Of a stretch of DNA of 54,928 nt, positions 44,279-52,423 are shown one piece after another. This DNA comes from PCC-10605 sp964409355 (lineage in GTDB: Bacteria; Cyanobacteriota; Cyanobacteriia; Cyanobacteriales; Cyanobacteriaceae): contig CAYPDC010000010.1 of NCBI GenBank assembly GCA_964409355.1, positions 1-54,928 of the forward strand, written 5' to 3'. The position numbers were made by a program, and so were the translations under genes. How positions within the stretch are numbered: position 1 is the first letter of the stretch; each line of letters opens with the position of its first letter. The notes beneath the pieces are model-generated. The model was not told where the DNA came from, did no database searches, and saw only the letters and a list, made by a program, of their open reading frames with translations.

Positions 44279-44460
44279 TACTCTTCAGAAACTAAACCTC
44301 AGAGAATTCGATCGTATCCTTATGAAAGAGTATATAATATTTTATCATCTTCAAAACAAATTAGTGTTATTCCTATTATTAAAGATGAAGGAATAAAGGG
44401 CGATCGAGATTTTATTCAATGGGATACAATATCTTTAATGAGTTTATTAGATGTATATGT
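44279..44460 (+). pseudogene. Restriction-associated protein fragment
   Basis: Open for about 60 codons right after a stop, reading RIRSYPYERVYNILSSSK, ISVIPIIKDEGIKGDRDF and IQWDTISLMSLLDVYV. I recall closely similar N-terminal text in proteins encoded beside Dam-type methylases in cyanobacteria, probably the restriction partner, but cannot confirm it. There is no start codon, and the frame breaks where the methylase frame begins. Confidence 0.5.
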
Positions 44461-45176
44461 TTCGCACCTATTGGGTTAATGATATTTACGAAAATCTATT
44501 TTACTTTTGGCAATATTGTCAAACTGATTTAGATGGTTTAATTGAAAAAGTTATTGCATGGAAACAAGAATTTCAAGAAGGTAAATTATTATATAAATAT
44601 TTAATAGAAAAGCTCCAAAACTTTAATGAATTAGAAAAAGCATCAGCCTTTTTTGTCTTTAATACAATTATCTTTTCAGGCACAACCAAAAGTGGGGGTT
44701 ATTCTCAAAAGGCCTTTGAAAAAAGATTTACAGATTCTAGTATTGAAAGGGTAAAAAAATTAACACAAATATTAAAGAATACTGGCATTACTAATTATGA
44801 CCATCAAAAAGTATTAGAAGCTGAAGGAAAAGAGGTATTTTTATTTTTAGATCCTCCTTATTATAGTGCAGAAAAATCAGCTTTATATGGAAAAAGAGGA
44901 CATTTGCATAAAGAATTTGAGCATGAAAAATTAGCTAGTATTCTTAAACATACTAATCATAAATGGTTAATGACTTATGATGAGAGTGATTATATTAGAA
45001 ATTTATTTTCATGGGCTAATATTCAATCATGGAATTTAACTTATGGCATGAGAAATATTAATGGAAATGTTAATCAAAATGGAAAAGAATTATTTATTGC
45101 TAATTATGATTTATCTTTAACAGAAAGCAATTATAATCAGTGTCAACAGTTGGAACTTTTTATTCATACTTGTTAA
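44451..45176 (+). pseudogene. D12-class DNA adenine methylase, N-terminally truncated
   Basis: 241 codons from the first ATG. YWVNDIYENLFYFWQ, ASAFFVFNTIIFSGTT, FEKRFTDSSIER and the catalytic motif IV FLFLDPPYYSAEKSAL are typical of Dam/DpnIIA-like methylases. The N-terminal SAM-binding part (FxGxG motif) is missing, replaced by the preceding fragment, so the enzyme should be inactive. Its TAA stop is also the left target duplication of MITE copy D. Confidence 0.8.
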
Positions 45177-45280
45177 GGCGGTTTCCAAGAAAGAATTTAC
45201 CAATCTTCCTTATAATTCCCCCTTTGTGTTTTGGGGGGTTAGGGGGGATCATGCAGGTATATTTATTATTAGAAATCACC
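45177..45280 (+). mobile_element. 104-bp MITE, copy D, complete reference copy
   Basis: The ends are GGCGGTTTCC and GAAATCACC, inverted and imperfect. The TAA at 45174-45176 (also a stop codon) and at 45281-45283 is the 3-bp target duplication. The centre has a C-rich then G-rich block able to fold (CCCCCTTTGTG against the GGGGGG run). No coding capacity. Confidence 0.85.
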
Positions 45281-45621
45281 TAACAGAGACTAGTAGTCTG
45301 TCAACTTTGAATTGGGGGATAGAGTCTCTTGAGTTTAAGCTGTTTTTTATCCCTCAACACAAAATTACCTGAGTTCGACATAAAATCTTAAGTGATGAAA
45401 GGTGTCAGGTATCAGGCGATGCACTGAGGGTAGCCGAAGTGTGTTAGGTGTTAGGTTAAAGAATTGATAAAAAACTTATGTTTATTGATTTTATTGTTTT
45501 TCAGCACCTTGATTGATTAATCAATCTTAAAAAAACCCACCGCGAAACCTGCAACCCGAAACCCGAAACCTACCTAAATCAACAATTCTTAATATCGAAC
45601 TGAGGTAAAATTGATGCTATA
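45281..45621. other. Repeat-rich intergenic region
   Basis: 341 bases without a gene. It contains one copy of the GAGTTCGA dispersed repeat at 45369-45386, a decayed GTGTCAG/TTAGGTG heptamer run at 45402-45457, CGAAACC heptamers at 45543-45574, and another ATATCGAACTGAGG copy near 45593-45609. Confidence 0.6.
45543..45574. repeat. Heptamer tandem repeat (CGAAACC type)
   Basis: CGAAACC, TGCAACC, CGAAACC and CGAAACC followed by TACC. A related AAACCCGAAACC lies at about 51041-51053, in front of the TrpD2-like gene. Confidence 0.65.
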
Positions 45622-46653
45622 CTAGCCAATTAGGCTAAATTCGATAACTTGTTTTCCTTCAATCACTTTACCAATTAAAAAAGTATCAATGCTACTATTT
45701 TGGAAATGTTGAATGGTTTTTGATGCTTCTGATTCTGCCACAATTACCACAAAACCAACTCCCATATTAAAGGTATTGAGCATATCTTCTAGGTTAACGT
45801 TACCTGTTTTGGCTAACCATTGAAAAATCGGCGGAATTACCCAACTGTCTAATTTTATTTCAATGGATTTATCTTTGGGTAAGCAACGAGGTAAGTTTTC
45901 GAGAATGCCTCCCCCCGTAATGTGTGCCATACCTTTTATTTTTATCCCTGATTTTAATGCCGATAAAACGGGTTTGACATAGACTCTGGTGGGAGTTAAG
46001 CAAATTTCCCCTAAGTTTTTTTCCCCTAACTCCTCACAACGATAATCCCAACTTAATCCCTCTGATTCAATGATTTTCCGCACCAAAGAAAATCCATTAC
46101 TGTGAATCCCACTGCTAGAAAGCGCGATCGCAACGTCTCTAGTTTGAATGGTACTACCGTCAATAATCTCACTCTTTTCCACAATTCCCACACAAAAACC
46201 AGCTATATCATACTCTCCCTGTTGATAAAACCCCGGCATTTCTGCCGTTTCTCCCCCAAGTAACGCACAACCACTTTCTTTGCAACCTGCCACGATACCA
46301 TTGATAACTTCTGCTAATTGATTACCGTTTAATTTTCCTGTAGCTAAATAATCTAAAAAGAATAACGGTTCAGCACCCGATGTAAGAATATCATTTACAC
46401 ACATCGCTACGAGGTCAATACCTACGGTATCATGACGATTCAACTGATGAGCAATTTTTAATTTCGTACCCACTCCATCTGTGCCTGAGATTAAAACAGG
46501 TTGACGATAACCTGTAGGAATCTCAAAACAACCACCAAAACCCCCTAAGCCTCCTAAAACCCCTGCACGATAGGTACTAGCTACGTTTTCCGATATTTTT
46601 CTGACAAATTCTCTCCCTGCCTCTACGTCAACTCCTGCCTGTTTATAATCCAT
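45622..46653 (-). CDS. purM: Phosphoribosylformylglycinamidine cyclo-ligase
   Basis: 343 aa. DYKQAGVDVEAG at the start, GVLGGLGGFGGCFE, ISGTDGVGTKLKIA, GIDLVAMCVNDIL and GGETAEMPGFYQ, then MAHITGGGILENLPR. AIR synthetase, fifth step of purine synthesis. Upstream of its start, 600 bases separate it from the divergent rlpA gene. Confidence 0.96.
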   Translation of the reverse strand: MDYKQAGVDVEAGREFVRKISENVASTYRAGVLGGLGGFGGCFEIPTGYRQPVLISGTDGVGTKLKIAHQLNRHDTVGIDLVAMCVNDILTSGAEPLFFLDYLATGKLNGNQLAEVINGIVAGCKESGCALLGGETAEMPGFYQQGEYDIAGFCVGIVEKSEIIDGSTIQTRDVAIALSSSGIHSNGFSLVRKIIESEGLSWDYRCEELGEKNLGEICLTPTRVYVKPVLSALKSGIKIKGMAHITGGGILENLPRCLPKDKSIEIKLDSWVIPPIFQWLAKTGNVNLEDMLNTFNMGVGFVVIVAESEASKTIQHFQNSSIDTFLIGKVIEGKQVIEFSLIG

Positions 46654-47261
46654 TCTGCAATCTCCGTTAGATAATTTTTTTCAATAGATGGAATTTTACC
46701 CTTTTAACTGATCAAATTTTCTTATCGTATCGACGTGAGAATAATTGATCATTTTTTGACTAGGTTATCATACCATTACCGCTCAATTTTGGTCAAAATT
46801 TATCCTTAAAAAGAAAATCTTTTATGGAATAATATAATTTCTTAAATCATTGTCATCTTTATATATCAACTGATTAGCCTCTAATTCTTTTTAAACCTCT
46901 CTAGTTTTTTTTGTATTATGTAGAGAGAGATTGTTTTTAAGTTAAAAATATTACTTTAGCTCTAAATAGTATTTTTTTTTCTTGTATTTATCCTTCCTAT
47001 TGATTAGTTATTTAAAACATAAAAAAATTTTTTAATAATAAATAAACTTAACATTGTATCTGTTTTTATTTTTAATAGCAACAAATATAACTATAATAAA
47101 TGTTACACTCAATTTTAGATAAGAAATCATGAACCATCAATAAAAATCCTTATGTTAACTTAATTTAAGTTCACTCACACAAACAAAGTGTTAATCACAG
47201 GTCGCAAACTAACAGAAAAGCTCAATTTTAAAGGCTTTCATTGTTCACTTAAAGAAACATT
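46654..47261. other. Long divergent intergenic region, A+T rich
   Basis: 608 bases, with no open frame or RNA gene that I can support. It is very rich in A+T, with a hairpin CTCTCTA / TAGAGAG near 46898-46928. It probably carries the promoters of purM and rlpA; no consensus pair stands out. Confidence 0.5.
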
Positions 47262-48173
47262 ATGGATAACAAAACTTGTAAAAAGGCTGTTCAATCAGCT
47301 TTATCAACCATTATCGGATTAGGTCTCAGTGGAGTATTAATCGCCCCCACTGTTCAAGCTAATAGCTATCAAACAAAAGAAGATAGCCTCTCAGAATCTC
47401 CGATTTATAATGTCCTAGCAAAAACCACCGCCCCAGTTAAAGAATTCCTCGTCACTAAACTTTATCAACATCAATGGCAAAATCAGGAAGCCATAACCCT
47501 TCACTATAAAAATATTCCCCTCCTTACTTTTCTCGATACTCCCCATCGTAAGGCGATCGACAATGCCACGACTCTCGCCAAAAAACTAGAACAATTATCT
47601 TCTTCCTCCGCTCAAGCATCAGAAATTAATGTTGCTTGGAATGCCCAAACGGAAAACTATGTAATCACTTTTGCTAATAATGAATTAGTGACAGTAAACC
47701 AATACGTTATCTTACCCGATAGCACTGAGAATCAAGCTCACGACGCTTTACAGGCTACTAATCGCCTTCGTCGTTTAATGGGCAATGCTACTCCTTTAAA
47801 GGAAATTAAAGGACAACCTAAAGTAGTGGCAAAAAAACAAACTCAAAAAACCGCAGTAGCGGGAATAAAAAGCCTAAGACAAGCGGCACAGGGTATAGCC
47901 TCTTGGTATGGACCGGGGTTTCATGGACGAAAGACAGCTAGTGGGGAAAAATTTAATCAGAATGCGTTAACTGCGGCACATCGTTCTTTACCTTTTGGGA
48001 CAAGAGTTAAAGTAACAAATCTCAATAATGGTCGTTCTGTGGTGGTTCGCATTAATGATAGAGGTCCTTTTACTCGTGGTCGAATTGTGGACTTATCGGC
48101 TGGTGCGGCAAGAGCTATTGGCTTAAAAAGTAGCGGTACTGCACCTGTTCGCATTCAGATTCTAGGACGGTAG
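47262..48173 (+). CDS. rlpA: RlpA-family septal ring lytic transglycosylase/DPBB protein
   Basis: 303 aa. The N-terminal hydrophobic segment (ALSTIIGLGLSGVLIAPTV, then QAN) is a signal peptide. The middle region (40-200) is low in recognisable motifs. The C-terminal double-psi beta-barrel spans about 210-303: GIASWYGPGFHGRKTASGE, LTAAHRSLPFGTRVKVTN and RINDRGPFTRGRIVDLS, with catalytic Asp and His in the expected places. The SPOR domain of E. coli RlpA is absent, as usual in cyanobacteria. It acts on peptidoglycan in the periplasm. Confidence 0.9.
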   Translation: MDNKTCKKAVQSALSTIIGLGLSGVLIAPTVQANSYQTKEDSLSESPIYNVLAKTTAPVKEFLVTKLYQHQWQNQEAITLHYKNIPLLTFLDTPHRKAIDNATTLAKKLEQLSSSSAQASEINVAWNAQTENYVITFANNELVTVNQYVILPDSTENQAHDALQATNRLRRLMGNATPLKEIKGQPKVVAKKQTQKTAVAGIKSLRQAAQGIASWYGPGFHGRKTASGEKFNQNALTAAHRSLPFGTRVKVTNLNNGRSVVVRINDRGPFTRGRIVDLSAGAARAIGLKSSGTAPVRIQILGR

Positions 48174-48178
48174 TTTAA

Positions 48179-48257
48179 TAGACATCTTCATAAATTATTT
48201 TTCCTTAGCTCGTAGTAAGGGAACGGTTCCCTTGAATGTCTATTATTGGAGATGTCT
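48179..48257. repeat. REP-like repeat, copy g, full length
   Basis: It runs from TAGACATCTTCATAAATTA, through TTTTTCCTTAGCTCGTAGTA and the stem AAGGGAACGGTTCCCTT (48218-48234), to GAATGTCTATTATTGGAGA and TGTCTCA. The best copy for defining the ends. It starts five bases after the rlpA stop. Confidence 0.75.
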
Positions 48258-48529
48258 CATTAGGAATTAGGAATTCTCCTCTGGAGAACTTTCTATAAGT
48301 TTACACAATCAAACAATGCCGTACATGTAACTAATCTCTTGTCTTCTTGAAATATACGCAATCTGGGTTTAAAGAAAACATGGTTTGTTCTAATTCATAC
48401 TGTACATTTATTGTACACTTTTTTGATTAATTCCAATTCCTCATTTTTAATTCCTAAGATTGATGGTAAATTATTAAAGGGTAAAGATAAAACAACCAAC
48501 TCAGTCAATTTAGTAACAAGGATTCACGG

Positions 48530-50536
48530 GTGGAAAAAGGTACATTAGTCGAATTTAAAGTAAATGGCGATCGCCGTTTAGGTGTCATAGAGAAACCAGA
48601 AGGGAAAAAAGACTGGATAGCCATAGACGAAAACGGCAATTCTCACAAAATTAAACCGCAAAAAATAGACTATTTAGTAGAGGGAGAATCCTTTAAATAT
48701 ACCGATATACCCAAATTTCTCAAAGAAGTAACCCCCCATTTAGATGCCTCTACCTTAGAGATTGCTTGGGAGTTGTTGATAGAATCCGCCTCCCCCGTCA
48801 CCCCCGCCGAATTGGCATCCCTCATTTTTGAGGAAGAAAGCCCTATTTTCTGTTATGCGGCACATTTACTCTTATCCGATGATAAGATGTACTTTAAGAA
48901 AAAAGGTGACGTTTATGAACCGCGCCCTCAAACTCAGGTAGAAGAAATTAAACATCAAATCGAAGTTGAGATACAGAAAAAACAAGAAAAAGAGGTATTT
49001 GCCCAAAAGATACAAGAAGCATTAAGTGGTAAAACCGTAGAATGGAGAGAAAGCGAACTAACTCGCCTTAATTTCCTCGAAAAATACGTTTTACTCCCTG
49101 AAAACCCTCCAAAACAGGCACTAGATATTATCGAATCTTTAGGTAGAAACAAAACCCCTGAATCAGCATTACAATTACTGATAGACTTACAATTATGGAG
49201 TAAACACGAAAATATCTTTTTACGTCGTAGTTCGTACTCCAATGATTTCCCTCAACAGGCATACCAAGTGGCACATTCTATCCTCGATCGCATCTCTGCT
49301 AAAGACTTTATCGACAAAGATACTCAACGCCTTGACTTAACCCATCATAAAATTTACACCATTGATGATGAAAGCACAACAGAAATTGACGATGGTATCA
49401 GTTTAGAATTTTTAGACAACGGTTTAGCCCGTTTATGGATACATATTGCCGATCCCACCCGTTTAATTAATCCCGATGATCCGTTAGACTTAGAAGCAAG
49501 ACGACGCAGCACCAGTTTATACCTACCCACAGGCATGGTGCCGATGTTCCCCTCAGAATTGGCTACAGGACCTATGAGCTTAGTTCAAGGTCAAATTTGC
49601 CCTGCATTGAGTTTTGGGGTAGTTTTAGACGAACAGGGAGGGGTTATAGACTACGAAATTCACCCTACCCTAGTTAAGCCCACCTATCGCCTCACCTATC
49701 ACGATGTTGACGAGATGTTAGCTCTCAAAATACAGGGAGAGGAGGAGATCGTGCGTATTGCCCAAAAAGCGAAAAAACGTGAACAATGGCGGAAAAATAA
49801 CGGCTCAGTAATGATTTCCATGCCCGAAGCAGTTATTAAAGTATATAATGAGGAGGAGGTTTCCATTGAACTTTTAGAGATGTCTCGATCGCGCCTTGTA
49901 GTAGCAGAGATGATGATTTTAGCGGGAGAAGTGGCTGGAAAATACTGTCAAGAACATGGTATTCCTGTACCCTTTAGAGGACAACCGCAACCGGAATTAC
50001 CCCCAGAAGAAGAATTGATACTACTGCCCCCCGGACCTGTAAGATCCTGTGCTTTAAGGCGTTGTATGCCTAAGAGTGAAACGGGGTTAACTCCTTCCCG
50101 TCACGCTAGTTTGGGCTTAGAAACCTATACTCAGGTGACATCCCCCATTCGCAGATACACCGACTTATTAAGCCATTTTCAAATTAAAGCGCATTTGCGA
50201 GGGGAAGAATTACCCTTTGCCAGAGACAGAATGCAACAGATAATTTATGAAGTAGTTTCCACTTCCTCCGAAGCATCCTTTGTGGAAAGACAAACTAACC
50301 GTTACTGGAGTTTACAATACTTTTTACAACACACTGGAGAGGTATGGCATGGCATCGTTTTACGTTGGTTAAGGGAAGATGAAGGATTGGCTTTAATTTT
50401 ATTAGAAGAATTAGGGTTAGAATTTGCCCATAGATTCGATCGTTATGTAAAATTAGGAGAACAATTACAATTAGAAGTGTCATTTTGCGATCCTCAAAGA
50501 GATGAAATCCGTTTCAAAGAAGCGGTATTCAATTAA
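48530..50536 (+). CDS. RNase II/RNase R family exoribonuclease (RNB domain)
   Basis: 668 aa, GTG start. The N-terminal 200 residues are of the cyanobacterial/chloroplast type, with an SH3-like start (EKGTLVEFKVNGDRRLGVIE). The RNB domain begins near residue 270 with IYTIDDESTTEIDDGI (the metal-binding acidic cluster, with Glu at the second position) and ends with QVTSPIRRYTDLLSHF, containing the catalytic Arg. A short C-terminal S1-like part follows. It degrades RNA 3' to 5'. A second, very different RNB protein lies at 52424. Confidence 0.92.
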   Translation: MEKGTLVEFKVNGDRRLGVIEKPEGKKDWIAIDENGNSHKIKPQKIDYLVEGESFKYTDIPKFLKEVTPHLDASTLEIAWELLIESASPVTPAELASLIFEEESPIFCYAAHLLLSDDKMYFKKKGDVYEPRPQTQVEEIKHQIEVEIQKKQEKEVFAQKIQEALSGKTVEWRESELTRLNFLEKYVLLPENPPKQALDIIESLGRNKTPESALQLLIDLQLWSKHENIFLRRSSYSNDFPQQAYQVAHSILDRISAKDFIDKDTQRLDLTHHKIYTIDDESTTEIDDGISLEFLDNGLARLWIHIADPTRLINPDDPLDLEARRRSTSLYLPTGMVPMFPSELATGPMSLVQGQICPALSFGVVLDEQGGVIDYEIHPTLVKPTYRLTYHDVDEMLALKIQGEEEIVRIAQKAKKREQWRKNNGSVMISMPEAVIKVYNEEEVSIELLEMSRSRLVVAEMMILAGEVAGKYCQEHGIPVPFRGQPQPELPPEEELILLPPGPVRSCALRRCMPKSETGLTPSRHASLGLETYTQVTSPIRRYTDLLSHFQIKAHLRGEELPFARDRMQQIIYEVVSTSSEASFVERQTNRYWSLQYFLQHTGEVWHGIVLRWLREDEGLALILLEELGLEFAHRFDRYVKLGEQLQLEVSFCDPQRDEIRFKEAVFN

Positions 50537-50560
50537 CAATGTACAATGAACAATTGAGAG

Positions 50561-50584
50561 GTGTCAGGTGTCAGGTGTCAGGTG
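50561..50584. repeat. Heptamer tandem repeat (GTGTCAG type)
   Basis: Three exact GTGTCAG units and a partial fourth, 24 bases after the RNB gene stop codon. Confidence 0.65.
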
Positions 50585-50640
50585 AATTAAAAAATATTTA
50601 GTTCATTCAAATGAACGTGATATATTAGCCTTGTCAATTC

Positions 50641-50955
50641 ATGATCCTGTTGGCGAAACATTTTGTCACAGAAAATTTGACAAAATCAACAATTTGTGGA
50701 TAGACAAAAAGTTAGTAGTGTATCATAAACCGCCAAGAAATTTATTTCTTGGCTTATAGCTTAAGTCTGCTAAAGCGACTAAATTCAATAGATGACAACG
50801 TACTGTTACAATATTTTAATTTGAAATAATATTTATGAAATCGCTTTAGCCGATTTTTGCTATTAGCTTCGTCAATTTATTGCGAAGCGGTTTATGTCAC
50901 AAAACCGACTTTTGGTCAAGTTTTATGTTAAGATTTATTTCGCCAACAGGATCAT
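50641..50955. repeat. 315-bp segment bounded by perfect 18-bp inverted repeats
   Basis: ATGATCCTGTTGGCGAAA at 50641-50658 is exactly complementary to 50938-50955. Inside is a strong hairpin (GCCAAGAAAT at 50732-50741 with ATTTCTTGGC at 50744-50753) and a TCGTCAATTTATTGC repeat shared with 52284-52300. No coding frame is convincing. It could be a non-autonomous element or a folded leader of the next gene. Confidence 0.6.
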
Positions 50956-51055
50956 TCATTGCAAGGCAGACATTGTAATAAAGTTTCCCCCTTATCTCCC
51001 TCATCTTCCCACGCTTCCCCAATATCTCAATACCTCAAACCTAAACCCGAAACCT

Positions 51056-52087
51056 ATGAGTAGTGAATTTAGAGAATTACTAAAAAAAATCGGTAGTGGT
51101 ACTCATACCCATAAAGACTTAAACCGACAACAAGCCAGTATCGCCTTAGAAATGATGTTAACAGGCAAAGCCACTCCTGCCCAAATAGGTGCATTTCTGA
51201 TTGCCCATAGAATCAAACGACCTACAGGAGAAGAATTAGCAGGAATGTTAGATACTTATAGTCAACAAGGAGTGAAATTAACTTCTATAGACGACAACAA
51301 AGAAGTCGTTATCTTGGGTATTCCCTACGATGGAAGGAGTCGCACAGCAGCCATTTCGCCTATTACCAGTTTAATCTTATCTATCATGGGCGTACCAGTG
51401 TTGATGCACGGGGGGAGAAGAATGCCCACTAAATACGGCTTAAATTTAGCAGAAATTTGGACTAATTTGGGCTTAAATGTAACAAATACCAGTTTAGAGC
51501 AAGTTCAAGTATCTTTAGCGCAAAAAAACTTCGGTTTTCTTTATTTACCCACTCATTTCCCCTTAGCGGATAATTTTGTCACCTATCGAGAAGAAATCGG
51601 CAAACGCCCTCCTGTTGCTACCTTAGAATTAATTTGGCAACCCTATCAAGGTAAAAGTCACATTATGGTAGGTTATGTACATCCTCCCACAGAAAAGATG
51701 ATTCGGGAGGCATTAAGGTTAACAGAGGTGAAAAAATTTACTTTAATTAAAGGTTTAGAAGGCAGTGGCGATCTAAAATTAGAACAAACTAACATCATTG
51801 CCATTAATGATGAAACCTCAGATACTGGATTTAGATATTTAAAAATGAATCCCTTAGAATATGATTTAAGAGGAGATGATTACCATTTAATCAGCGACAA
51901 TGACTATTTTGAACAATTACACAAAACCATCAAAGGAGAAAACACCCCTTTAACCCTTAGTGGTATTTGGAATGGTGGATTTTATTTGTGGCGTTGCGGA
52001 GTAGTTGATACCATCGAAATAGGTTTAAGTAAAGCGGAGGAATTAATCAAAAATGGAGAATTATACAATCATCTTAACTCCCTCTAA
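51056..52087 (+). CDS. TrpD2-like (anthranilate phosphoribosyltransferase family) protein
   Basis: 343 aa from the ATG giving MSSEFRELLKKIGSG; the frame is open to 50894 but that part lies in repeats. The helical N-terminal domain has HKDLNRQQASIALEMMLTGK, ATPAQIGAFLIAHRIKRPTG and EELAGMLDTY, as in TrpD and thymidine phosphorylase. The PRPP loop of true TrpD (KHGNR with DxxGTGGD) is altered: GIPYDGRSRTAAIS and LMHGGRRMPTKYG are present instead. That is the pattern of TrpD2/YbiB-like proteins, some of which bind nucleic acid. So it is probably not the tryptophan enzyme. Confidence 0.8.
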   Translation: MSSEFRELLKKIGSGTHTHKDLNRQQASIALEMMLTGKATPAQIGAFLIAHRIKRPTGEELAGMLDTYSQQGVKLTSIDDNKEVVILGIPYDGRSRTAAISPITSLILSIMGVPVLMHGGRRMPTKYGLNLAEIWTNLGLNVTNTSLEQVQVSLAQKNFGFLYLPTHFPLADNFVTYREEIGKRPPVATLELIWQPYQGKSHIMVGYVHPPTEKMIREALRLTEVKKFTLIKGLEGSGDLKLEQTNIIAINDETSDTGFRYLKMNPLEYDLRGDDYHLISDNDYFEQLHKTIKGENTPLTLSGIWNGGFYLWRCGVVDTIEIGLSKAEELIKNGELYNHLNSL

Positions 52088-52089
52088 GG

Positions 52090-52135
52090 GAACTATGAAC
52101 TACGAACTACCTACCCCTAAAGTGGTAGGCTTGAA
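52090..52135. repeat. GAACTAC heptamers and hairpin, inverted copy of 80-121
   Basis: GAACTAT, GAACTAC and GAACTAC run into CTACCCCTAAAGTGGTAGG, which can fold. It is the inverted counterpart of the repeat near the window start. Confidence 0.6.
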
Positions 52136-52423
52136 ATAAGGGATTATTTTGATTTCTTTTCCCTTTTTAAGGGGAAGGTTGAATCCTGATTTTTTCGGTC
52201 AGTTAAATCCGTCTTAGCTTATGATAATTAATCAATAGATCCATTTAATCTTATTCGTTCAATTGATTGAACGTCACATATTAGCCTCGTCAATTTATTG
52301 CTAGGCGGTTTAGGTTATTTCTAATATTTTTTCTCTTACTTTGAAACAGCCTTGCCTTAACAAAGAGGGAATTATAAAAATGTTAACTAAAGTTAACTCA
52401 ATTCTTATTCGTTTAAATAGACA
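52136..52423. other. Intergenic region before the RNB-dsRBD gene
   Basis: About 290 bases. It has the TATTAGCCTCGTCAATTTA repeat near 52278-52296, shared with the 50.6-50.9 kb segment, and an interrupted TTTCCC...GGGGAA hairpin near 52157-52173. No gene seen. The downstream gene has no strong Shine-Dalgarno. Confidence 0.5.

Noticed and set aside
51056..52087. Annotation as tryptophan-pathway TrpD
   Set aside because: The canonical PRPP-binding GTGGD and KHGNR motifs are not conserved, so the TrpD2-like label is safer.
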